Source: Siphonodentalium dalli (Eukaryota; Mollusca; Scaphopoda; Gadilida; Siphonodentaliidae). From it: DNA of 64,000 bases. The position numbers and the translations under genes are program-made. Position 1 is the stretch's first letter. Every line of letters begins with the position of its first letter. Shown one piece after another: positions 47,363 to 57,200 of this stretch. Where the stretch lies: NCBI GenBank assembly GCA_032622095.1, contig CP136065.1:54245949-54309948 (forward strand). Reading direction: 5' to 3'. Under the pieces are notes generated by a model that worked only from the letters and a program-made list of their open reading frames with translations, did not search any database and was not told where the DNA came from.

Positions 47363-47561
47363 TGTATAGCCCATTAGATATGTACCCCATTTACCAGGAC
47401 AGACGTTGTCGCAGGGGATAATTCTCTCGAAGATATAATCAGTTTTAATGCGGAAATTCTGGTGCTAAAATGGGGATTATAGAACTGCTTCTAACTTTTG
47501 CTCCGGAGATTTGAATGGAATATCCTAGATCATGACACGAGTCTCTACTCTGGCTACGTTG

Positions 47562-47880
47562 GTCGTCCATATACATGTTGCACATCAGCAATATATTGGC
47601 AGCACAATCATCAAGTTTCAAATCTCACCATTCGAAACTATGGGATGAACTGTTTACACAATGAAGATACCCATAATGTATGACGGACAAAACGTTCAGC
47701 GTTTTCTGTGTCAAGAAAGGGGAATAACTCAGTGAAAAACGATAGTATCCGTCCTCCATATACATGTTGCACACCAGCAATATATTGGTAATAATATCCT
47801 AAAATCTCACATCTCTACATTCGAAACTGTGGGAGTTTATTACACAATAAAGATACCCATAATGTGTAAATCCAATAAAT
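47562..47880 (+). repeat. Tandem duplication, unit about 189 bp
   Basis: GTCGTCCATATACATGTTGC at 47562 recurs as GTCCTCCATATACATGTTGC at 47751. The rest (AGCAATATATTGG, ACATTCGAAACT, AAGATACCCATAATGT) follows in the same order. Confidence 0.75.
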
Positions 47881-48426
47881 TAGATATAAAATTAATCCTT
47901 CCTAAGCACATTCAACGATATCCCGCAAGTTTTGAATATCTTAGGACACAGAAACAGTCAAAATGAATGAATTTAAATCAGCTTCCGAGACGAAGCGAGA
48001 CATGTACATGTGTACGATTTGCTTTTGAGGCGCTTTGTTTACGATGACGTCATTTGCGTTGCTTCCCAACCTTAACCCTTTCCACTCTCAACGACATTTC
48101 AATTGGTTGAAATTAAAAAGTTCTCAAGTTCCAGCTCAACCTGAATCTAGTTACTCAATTGGTAGAAATACTTTGGCAGTAATTCTTAGTTTTATAAGTT
48201 ATAACTCTAATTTCATTAATGATACGAGCTCAACATCATAATATGTCACTGTTTATGGCGGTGTTATCCAAATGTGTGCTTTGATAATGATTCTAATTTT
48301 ATTTTGCGATTAAACGTCAGTACAGCTCAGCAGAAACGCATAGGCACTAGTTCAATCCAGCAGAAACGCATGAGTCCTACGATTATAGACACCCACTGGA
48401 CGCGCTTCGCGCGTCGGTCAGTGGGT

Positions 48427-48742
48427 GAAAAACAACAAATTCCCCAGTAATAAGTTGTTGGAAAATTCAATTTACGAGAACAATTTTGACCACAGTTAGG
48501 AGATTAAATAGCGATATTTGCCACAAGCTTCAAAACAGATCTCAGGCCCCTTTAAGTCCTGCGTAGGGGACTGAACTCTGCATGAAAAACAATAAATTCC
48601 CCAGTAATAAGTTGTTGGAAAATTCAATTTACGAGAACAATTTTGACCACAGTTAGGAGATTAAATAGCGATATCTGGCCACAAGCTTCAAAACAGATCT
48701 CAGGCCCCTTTAAGTCCTGCGTAGGGGACTGAACTCTGCATG
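48427..48742 (+). repeat. Recent tandem duplication, unit 157 bp
   Basis: Two copies starting GAAAAACAA(C/T)AAATTCCCC at 48427 and 48584, nearly identical through GGACTGAACTCTGCATG. The palindrome GACGCGCTTCGCGCGTC lies just upstream at 48398. Confidence 0.9.
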
Positions 48743-48835
48743 GAGCTTGATCTGACTATTCGCTGTGAAATACATTGTATTGAAATGTTGTAATGAAATA
48801 TTGAAAGTGTTGTATTGAAATATTTAAAGTCCAGT

Positions 48836-49065
48836 TGCAAAGAGATAGAAACTATAGTAATAGAACAGTCATTGCCAATACTTTCCACTCTATTCCCTGT
48901 GAGTGAAAAGAAGACCTTCCTAAATTACATCTTTCCAGAACCACGAGACTCTATTAAAGAATTCCCATCTCCAGAATATTCTAGCTGATTATATTTCCTT
49001 CGCCGACATAATACAGTTGCCCTATGCAGGCTATCTGGTGATTTTATACAGGTTTGGACAGATAT
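48836..49065 (+). repeat. Dispersed direct repeat, copy 1
   Basis: About 230 bp from AGAGATAGAAACTATAGTA that recurs at 51415-51645 with moderate divergence and a short insertion. Unknown function. Confidence 0.7.
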
Positions 49066-49100
49066 CGACTTATAACACAGGGACAAAATTTTAACACGTT

Positions 49101-49372
49101 TTAACCCTTCACGACTGGAGCTTCCTGTACATTTGCGAAAACCCTGTGCCAATGCATTCTCTTATATATGTGAGTTTCCAATAGGGAGTCCAGTATATAT
49201 AAGAGAATACATGCATTGAGCCATTGACTAACAATATTTACCTTGTCAGCCAGTGCATTCTCTTCAGTATATATGCGAGGCTCCCTATGGGAGACTCATT
49301 TTTATATAAGGAATGCACTGGCACATGATATTTAATGCTTCACCAGCGCATCTACCATCATGAAAGGGTTAA
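49101..49372. mobile_element. piggyBac-like MITE, family B
   Basis: 272 bp with TTAA at both ends. Left end CCCTTCACGACTGG; right end complement CCCTTTCATGATGG. Two hairpins with the shared CATTCTCTTATATATG core, more diverged than in family A. Confidence 0.78.
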
Positions 49373-49411
49373 ATGTTATCAGGCTAGCAAAACTCCCAAT
49401 GAATTTCAAAG

Positions 49412-49480
49412 GTCGCCCATGTTATCGGTCACCCATGTTATCGGTCTCCCATGTTATCGGTCACCAATGTTATCGGTCGC
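49412..49480 (+). repeat. 17-bp tandem repeat, four copies
   Basis: Unit CCCATGTTATCGGTCAC with small changes. Confidence 0.85.
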
Positions 49481-49539
49481 ACAGGTATTAGGCACAAATA
49501 TTTTTTTTTAATTTAATGAAAATATCGGAAAGGTATCTA

Positions 49540-51080
49540 TCTCATTTTTGATAGAGGTCAGCATTTTTCTCTACAAAAGCAACATTTTATTTTGTATTGA
49601 TCTGTAATTGCAGAACTATGTGACCAAATAATCATAGTTTTTTTCAAAAAAGTTTGGTTCGCCGTCGTATTTGAGATTAGTGAACATCGAAAAACATTTA
49701 AAGTTGATAAATCAAATTTATTTGGTTAGTACCCGAAACGTCCGTCCAATGAAAAACAAATCAAACAATCCAACCCCTAAATCACCGAAATTTATACTCT
49801 AATCATCAAACTAAATAGCCCTATTGTCAAAAAGACGTTGTTTCACGAAGGACAGATAATTTGGGTGTGGTACTCAACATACATCGAGTTTAATAACGAT
49901 TTTTTTTCCGTCAGTTTTACAGATTTGTTTTCGCGGGAGGCCGTTTTGAAAGTGCGAAACAAACTCGAGAAACGCTGCAGTAAATGACTCCAAAATAAAA
50001 TAATTTTACATCGATAAAAAAATTTGTTTTATCCAATTCCTTATCTAGTGGGTATTATATATCCACCGCATGATTTTTGTCATTAAGAATGCCGGATATC
50101 AATTAAAGGTACGGTTGGCCTTGGCGGTGGGTATCCTGTGAAAATATTTCCACCCGTCAAAAACCGCCACAAACAGAAAGAACAACAAAATGTAGACAGA
50201 CTTTGTCCGTATACAAATGAGAAATATCGCATAAACAGTATGATATTGTCATATTTTTTACCATTGTTATGTAAACAAAAGCATAAAAAGTAACTTTTCT
50301 GGTGTTTGTTTATATTATGATGGTAAACATAAAGAGCGTTCTTTGTGGGTGAATTCCTGATATGGAACGAATAAAGAGCGTTTATGCATGCCATGCGTGT
50401 GTGATTAGCCAGCAGCATTGTGTTGTCTTCTGTAGCACAATCAGGCTCTTGCTTAGGTAAAATATAGTACATCTTTATGATAACATGCTGTTTACGTGAT
50501 GGTCATTGTATATATGAACGAAACTGTATGCGTTTTAATGTTTTTCTGCTTACGGTGATTGGAACAAATATGAATATTTTCGACAACTAAGGCCTCCCGT
50601 GCCTTTAAAAGAGAGATATTAAAATTAATTTAATAAAGTTCAAGTTAGTTTCGCTTTCAGTTTTTCAAAATGGCCTCCCGCGAAAACAAATCTGTAAAAC
50701 TGACGAAAAAAAGGGACAAAAATCGTTATTAAACTCGATGTATGATGAGTACCACCCCCAAATTAGCTGTCCTTCTTGAAACAACGTCTGTTTGACAATA
50801 GGGCTATTTAGTTTGATGATAATAGTATAGATTTAGGTGTTGGATTTTTTTATTTTTTTTATTTTTCATTGGACGGACGTTTCGGGTACCAAAAAATAAA
50901 TTTCATTGACAACTTCGAATGATTTTCTATGCTCACTTGTTTAAAGTACGACGGATAGCTAAACTTTAACAAAAAATATGATTACTTGGGCACATAATGC
51001 TAGAATTCCAGATCAATTTGATAAAAAAATTTGCTTTTGTGAGGATGATTTTTGACCTCCTATTTTCACTATCAGCCTTG
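49540..51080. mobile_element. Large fold-back element with arms about 430 bp
   Basis: The left arm (about 49540-49970) and right arm (about 50640-51080) are inverse copies. Matched pieces are GTACCCGAAACGTCCGTCC, AATAGCCCTATTGTCAAA, AACTCGATGTATG and TTTCGCGGGAGGCC. The centre of the palindrome contains a T2-like MITE. No ORF. Confidence 0.78.
50103..50608 (-). mobile_element. T2/Kolobok-like MITE nested in the fold-back loop
   Basis: 506 bp from TTAAAGGTACGGTTGGCC to GGCCTCCCGTGCCTTTAA, with TTAA on both sides. It inserted between the two arms of the 49540-51080 element. Confidence 0.86.
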
Positions 51081-51414
51081 ATACTTACCTTTATGTATTT
51101 TTATTATTAATTTTTTTTTTTTTTGGCCAAATACCTGTGATCGGTTCCTAAAAGCAATAGATAATAAAGAGCGTTTTCAATTATGGTTTTTTCCTTTGTA
51201 CTCGTTTTCCGTGTGAGGCCGTTGTCTGTGGATTTTCGCGGTGCCTGTAGCGTACGAATGGTGGTGATTGCAAATAGTTTCCGTTGTTCTTGAAAAATTA
51301 GTGAAAATTGTTTGAAAATATTGACTAATTTGATGCCAAACCGAACAGGCATTTTTTGGGCAAAATCTCAATATTCGTCGTGAAATGCAGTATTTAAACT
51401 GATCACATCGTACC

Positions 51415-51645
51415 AGTTGCTAAGAGATAGAGACAATAGTATTAGTACAGTCATCGCTAATAATTTCCACTCTATTTCCTGTAAGTGAAAAGAAGAAGAA
51501 ATCCTAAATTACATCTTTCCATAACCGCGAGACTCTATTATAGAATTCCCAATAGGAAGGTCTCTTCTCCAGAATCTTCTGGCTAATTACATCTACTCCG
51601 TCCTCCTAATATAGCTGCCCTATTGGATGATTTTCTACAGACTAG
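51415..51645 (+). repeat. Dispersed direct repeat, copy 2
   Basis: Second copy of 48836-49065. The two copies flank the MITE, the 17-bp repeat and the fold-back element. Confidence 0.7.
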
Positions 51646-53155
51646 TGTCGTCTCCAGGGATGCACAGGGGGTTGGTGGTCGGAATAATACAGAGGGCGAT
51701 ATGTTTATGCTTCATCAATTCCTGGTCCAAGAACTAATTGCGGCAAACCCCATGTGATCACTCTTCAAGTTTTGTGCATAATGATCGGGAGAGCCGATAG
51801 TGCCTTAGGCATGTATTAGTGACATCTTAGTCGAAAGTATGAGGATAGCTGGCCAAAAGTGCAATTGATTCTTTCTTGGAGGTCACCCTTCGCAGGATAC
51901 AGTAATACCGGTGGGGTCTATGATGACTCTGACAGTAGTGATACATCAGTAATTCATTTGATTGATTCAACGTCATGGTGCCGATTTATTCTACAAATTT
52001 ATGTTGACGTGAGCTTCCCCCGTATAATGTCAGCAGTATGTCACGCGGTACCAAAATGAGATTATCGGTCCGGAAGTCCGAAATGGTTCAACATTAGTAA
52101 TAGCACGGAAAATGTATGGCCATTTATGGGACCATCTCCTTTTATACTCAACATAATAGATGCAACAACTGAATGAATTTGATCCATGGATTAATGGAAA
52201 ATACACTCATGTGCTCTATGAACGATGCAAACAACATGGTAATTATAATGAAAATGAGCTGAGATTATCCCATAAATGACCAGATTTAGTGTACAGTGCC
52301 CCCTTAAATGTGTGACGTGGGTCCGGTAACTTTGTTCGTTTTTGTTATATATTACAATAATAATGTCGATTGTCGAGAAAGTCGCATCAATTCGGGACAA
52401 ATGGGTCCAAGAACACCTTTTTTATTCAAAATAGCAATTTTGTTGACAGCCCCGCCCCTTCCTTAGATGTTATTCTTCAAAACTAATATCGATAACATAT
52501 GATGTGGTGAAAACAGTTTGCAAATCTCTTATCGCAAATTCAAAACCTGATCGATTTTGTATAAATGTCGTTTCTTGGAATTTACATAAATCCTGAATAA
52601 AAACCTGACTATTTCAGTCTGGATATCCATGAGATGATGGCGAGATTAATACAGCTTGGCATTGGATTGTATTAAAGTTCCGCGGTCCGATTTGACGACA
52701 ATTATATTTCAACTATAAATCTATAAGTCGAATGAAGCCACTAGCTATTCAGTACATTTATGTACATTCTGTGCAGCATAATAACTAATACTAAATTGTT
52801 AGTAATTATGTAAGTTATTACTCTATGATAGTATCCATCACGGGTGTGTGGGCTTAATTTGACGCAACTTCAAGTTTTAGGTCCGGATTTAAGATTTAAA
52901 TGTGATGCGTAATTGTGTGCTATCTCGCTGATAATTACATCAATCATGCAATTGCGACTCAAACCGCAGTACTATGTAAATACATATTTACATAATTATA
53001 TATGAGACATCGACGTATCATCCGTCTCCGCCGCTAAAGGAATAGGGGAGTGGCAAATTAAAACGGGAGTATGTCTTGTTGTGTCTGAAGTTTAGACAAA
53101 CGTGACCCGATGTAGGATAGCAGCACTGGCTGTATCATGTTGTCGTAAGTTCATG
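51646..53155. other. Spacer; nothing recognised
   Basis: No domain-bearing frames and no shared repeats noted over about 1.5 kb. Confidence 0.35.
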
Positions 53156-53450
53156 GTGATGATGCGGTCCAGATGATGATGCGGTTCTGATGATGATGCG
53201 GTCCTGATGATGTTGCGGTCCTGATGATGATGCGGTCCAGATGATGATGCGGTTCTGATGATGATGCGGTCCTGACGATGATGCGGTCCTGATGATGTTA
53301 CGATCCTGATGATGATGCGGTCCTGATGATGTTGCGGTCCTGATGATGATGCGGTCCTGATGATGATGCGGTCCTGATGATGTTACGATCCTGATGATGA
53401 TGCGGTCCTGATGAAGATGCGGTCCTGATGATGATGTTGGTCATGACGAA
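53156..53450 (+). repeat. 17-bp minisatellite (GATGATGATGCGGTCCT)
   Basis: About 16 units of 17 bp with small changes, continuing into (GATGAT)n near 53470-53550. Because 17 is not a multiple of 3, the minus-strand frame repeats every 51 bases (His/Gln/Asp/Arg/Ser-rich), which produces a false 92-codon ORF at 53298-53576. Confidence 0.93.
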
Positions 53451-53576
53451 GATTGTCGTATAAGTCCATAATGATGATGATGGTGATGTTGAAAAAATGG
53501 CGGTGCTGATGATGATGATGATGTTGATTATGCTGCTCCTGCTGATGATTGCACTTGCGATCTGTATGGAAGTCAC

Positions 53577-54313
53577 CAGGCTGCATGTAAAACCGCTGTA
53601 TAAATTGTATATAAGTGATTTCTTTCTTTATTCCATTCTGTCCACCTTTGATTAAAAACTACATTATTTCTCAGCCACATATGATATATTGGATCAGAGA
53701 ATAAGGCTATATACAGTCATTACGTGCGCCGCGTGTATACTAATGTAGAGATTCTTGTTTCGCCTGGGCGCATGGGGGTTTTATTTATAGAACTGGGAAT
53801 TTTTGGGAGGATTAAAAGTCGAACTGCGAACTGGAGACCGAGTCCGGTAAAAGGTGTAGTTGGGAATTCCATGTTCGTTTATTGTCGTTAACATTATGAC
53901 AATAATCTTGATCTTTGGTTTGTGATAAGCTATGCCAATTACAAATAAAAGACATGAAAAAGATCATTTGTAAGTCTTATATTTCAACTTTTATAGACAT
54001 ATTTTTGTTCTGCAGCCCACTGAGGGTTGTGGTCGGGCCACCGGTTCGTTAATTAGGTTCCGGTTGTTATTTTTTATTTTAACGGAATTCTGAGTTGGTC
54101 ATTCGCGAAACCAATATATTATATATTCTATAATTACAATCATGGGTATATAATATATCATCTTGAGCGCGTTACAATTTCTGACATTGGTTTTCTTGTA
54201 TCCCACTAATTAAGATTTTGGCTTTCGCAAACATCCGCTCATTCAGATTCATGACACCATCATAATGAGATTCGGCCGTTACATTGACTTCAGCGTTTTT
54301 TTCTTTTTCTTTT
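53577..54313. other. Spacer, perhaps retroelement 3' flank on the minus strand
   Basis: A minus-strand frame near 54290-54180 reads ESHYDGVMNLNERMFAKA, which looks coding and may continue the element upstream. Nothing else recognised. Confidence 0.3.
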
Positions 54314-55303
54314 TTAGGAGAGTGGTTTGGGTGGGCTAACACCGGGATTGTCGAAAGGGTCGAGTGACCCTTTCCTTAACCCCTCATTTTTAGCTTTATT
54401 ATTCGAATCAAGGAAAAAAAAGGAAAAAAGCATTTTTTGGTACTTCATCTTTTCTTGTTCTTGTTTTTTCTTTTGCCTCTTCGTCTGTGGTGGTGCTGAC
54501 GAAGAGGCATCCGAGGGAGAGCTGTCGGTGATTGTAAATCCAACTGTTGCAGTGTCCAGGGCGTCGGCTTCTGTATAAATAATTATGTAGTGAGCTAGCT
54601 GTTGTTCCGCTTTGTTGAACTTGTAGGTTCTGCCTTGGTTTGATTCCGCCAGGACCCTTTCTTTGAGCTCTGCAATCTGCTGATCGACATCTGGTGGTAT
54701 TCTCTCACTTGGGGGTGAAGACTCCGGGCCGTGGTACGTCGGTGTCTTCGGGACGGTTTGTGTGCCCCCTCCGTCTGTGGAGCTGGTGGTGTCTCCATCC
54801 GTACCGTGAAGTCAGCGGCAGGGGCGTCTGGGATGTCATCAGTGCCCTGTCTCCTCTGTCCTCGGCGGCAGGGACCTCCGGGGTAGGTCCGGTGTCCCTA
54901 TTTCCGCTGGTGGCGGTGATCTCTGTGGCGATCTCTGTGGCGACGACGGTGGGTGGCTGGTGTCGACCCGAGCCCAAGTGGGTGGAGCTGGGCGTCTCTC
55001 AGCTCCCTGTTTCCACCTGGCCTTCCTGTCGGCGTCCCTTTTCCTCCTCGATGGCGTCTTGGGTTTCTTCTTCTTTATCCTTGATGAAGTAGTCATCCAG
55101 TTGGTCTGGTCAGCCCCAGTCCGGTGGAGTCCGGACGGTCCTTCCAGGCAACGGCCGGTAGAGGGTTCTACCGGAGTGACCTGGATGTCCAAAACAACTT
55201 CCAGTCGACCCCTGTTAGCATGGAGAGACCAGCTAACACAGCGAGTCGACTGGAAACAGCTCAGCGCGTGCAAAAGCTCGGTGGGGATTAGAGTAGAATC
55301 CAT
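54314..55303 (-). pseudogene. GC-rich ORF1/gag-like remnant of a retroelement
   Basis: On the minus strand, from ATG at 55303, about 155 codons run open to 54839: an N-terminal part with SWSLHANRGRLEVVLDI, then a strongly basic, Pro-rich part (KKKKPKTPSRRKRDADRKAR). Coding-like sequence continues in other frames to a stop at 54314-54316, with VDQQIAELKERVLAES and a KRQKKKQEQEK stretch, so at least one frameshift is present. The W-x-L-H-x-N and SRRKRD features resemble ORF1/gag-like proteins seen in many invertebrate repeats, but I cannot name the family. The GC content is clearly higher than in the surroundings. A transcription-type TATA block lies just 5' of it. Confidence 0.5.
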
Positions 55304-55427
55304 TGTCCACCGAGCCTTCGACAGAAAAGTCACGGCAACTCACTGGCTTAGTGCGTCATGCACTTTTGCGACCGTCCCAGCGAGCTGCCGGATCGAGAAT
55401 GAATGTTTTTGACTTCAGCCTCAAACT

Positions 55428-55549
55428 CTTGCTGTTTATATAGTCCCTTAGCCATGTAAACTAATCGTAGAAAGATTCGCGTTCTGTCTTGCTGTTGATA
55501 TATAGTCCCTTCCCTGTGTAATATATTCGGTGCAAGATTCACGTTCGGT
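55428..55549 (-). promoter_or_regulatory. Two TATA-bearing tandem monomers upstream of the gag-like ORF
   Basis: Read on the minus strand, a unit of 60-62 bp occurs twice. Each has GGGACTATATAAACAGCAAG (or ATATATCAACAGCAAG) next to a GAACGCGAATCTT-like piece. They lie about 125 bp upstream of ATG 55303. Tandem promoter monomers at the 5' end are known in several non-LTR elements; this reading is an inference. Confidence 0.45.
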
Positions 55550-55679
55550 ATTGCTGCTCTCCCTCTCCTTTTCAACCCCAGAGATGTATGTTTTGCCACA
55601 TCTTGTACACATCCACCCGACTAGGAACCTCGTCTAAACCATTGACCCGGATCGTCATATCCAGTTTAAACCCACGGGT

Positions 55680-55917
55680 TTAACCCTTGCATCACAGGAG
55701 CTTCCTGTGCTAATACATTGTTATATATGCGAGTCTCCCATATGGAGCCTCGCTTATATAAGAGATTACATTGGCCTAACAATATTTACTTTGGTCTGGT
55801 AAGCCACTGTATTCTTTTATATATGCGAGGCTCCCTATTGGAGACTCGCATATTTAAGAGAATGCATTGGCGCAGGATATTTAATACTGTACCAGCGCAG
55901 CTTATGTCGTGAAATGG
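55680..55917. mobile_element. piggyBac-like MITE, family B (right end decayed)
   Basis: Starts TTAACCCTTGCATCACAGGAG. Two hairpins with the shared CTTATATATGCGAG core. The right end reads GTGAAATGGTTTTT where GAAAGGGTTAA is expected. A relic terminus of the GGATTCGTCATCTC family lies directly upstream at 55648. Confidence 0.68.
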
Positions 55918-56276
55918 TTTTTCTTCAATGAATATATATATATGAATATATATAAAATGGAGAGCCATCTGCTGATTGCAAAGGTACTGTTCAAACCATA
56001 AGGAACTTCTCAACGCTCACGCTGGTGTCTTCTCTGTATATTGGGCATAGTATGGCATCTGAGTTTGTTATAATTAACTAAACCAAAATGTTGTATATCA
56101 ACCTCAATATCTTTTCGGAGTACACCTAATCTAAATTTAGTTAGTAGGGACGTTCGCAAAAGCATAGCATATAATTACGATGACGTTTAGGGTACTATGT
56201 CATCATATTATGTGCACTTTCTAACCGTACCATGATGTCCTAACCGTCGAGATGGACAGGGTAACAATTTCTTCAG
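55918..56276. other. Spacer with an (AT)n run
   Basis: ATATATATATGAATATATAT near 55930; nothing else recognised. Confidence 0.4.
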
Positions 56277-56378
56277 CACTCTTAGAACAGATGTGCATAC
56301 ATTCTACACAATTGTTTTATTATATTATCAAAATCAAAGCATATTGTATAGACTTTATACACACTTGTTCTAAGAGTG
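56277..56378. repeat. 102-bp palindrome
   Basis: CACTCTTAGAACAGATGTG and the complementary right arm CACTTGTTCTAAGAGTG, pairing along most of its length. Similar ends occur in the fold-back at 42486-42985. Confidence 0.75.
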
Positions 56379-56979
56379 GAGTGGGATTGTATCAAAAACT
56401 TGATTTAATGATATAGCCACTCTGTCATTTAGTTTTTGTTGTATTACACAACCATCACTTATAAAGGCTCGATCGATCATTATTGCCATATATTGCCTGG
56501 ATCAGTAAGCCTAATCGAATTCTTTGGCCCTATGTGAATTTTACGGTTACCAATAGCTAAACATGCATGGTCTTCACTCTATCCGTCCCTTACAAAACAT
56601 CCCCAATAGCTTATTTAAAACTTGCTACAGACGGTAGCATTGGAAACTTCTACAAAAACATTTTGCAATGGAACACATAACGGCAATGTGCCTAGTACAA
56701 AAACACTGCCAATTTGTTGGAACTTTATGGAATCCGTGGACTCTTAAATTTAACTCAAAACGATATCAAAAGATTGAACAGATGTTGGAGCCAGAATTAA
56801 ATGAACGTCGGAGAATTCGAAGATAATATCGTGTACGTGCTCAGCACATCTGTTGACCAGTAACAAATAAAGTTGCTTTGTTCACGAATAAGTGGCAACC
56901 GGATGTTTCAACGATCCACAGATCATACAATCTCCATGTGTGTTGACATGTTCAAACGTCGGAATACACAGGAAACTGC

Positions 56980-57200
56980 GGGTGTATTCATCGTTGAGTT
57001 ACAATGAGTTGTCACCCGAGGGAGTACTATACAGGAGTGGGTGGTGACACTAAATTTCATGACATCACAATAGGAACCGGACACCATCCCATAGTATTGG
57101 CCCATTATGACATCACGGCCCATTCAAGTATTGGCTCCACGTGGTGCTTATACACCTTAATGATTATTTAACTGGGCACTATAAAACAAATGGTGCTAAA
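56980..57200 (+). promoter_or_regulatory. Promoter-like block in the tandem unit (also 59040-59160 and 60840-60970)
   Basis: In copy 2 a perfect CRE (TGACGTCA, 59066) is flanked by inverted CCAAT boxes (GTATTGGCCC, GTATTGGCTCC), with a CACTATAAACA TATA-like element about 85 bp later. Copy 1 has TGACATCA and copy 3 has a GTCGTCACGG variant. No gene downstream is recognised. Confidence 0.35.

Noticed and set aside
53298-53576. His-rich 92-codon ORF
   Set aside because: Produced by the 17-bp minisatellite; the 17-residue peptide period follows from three units of 17 bp.
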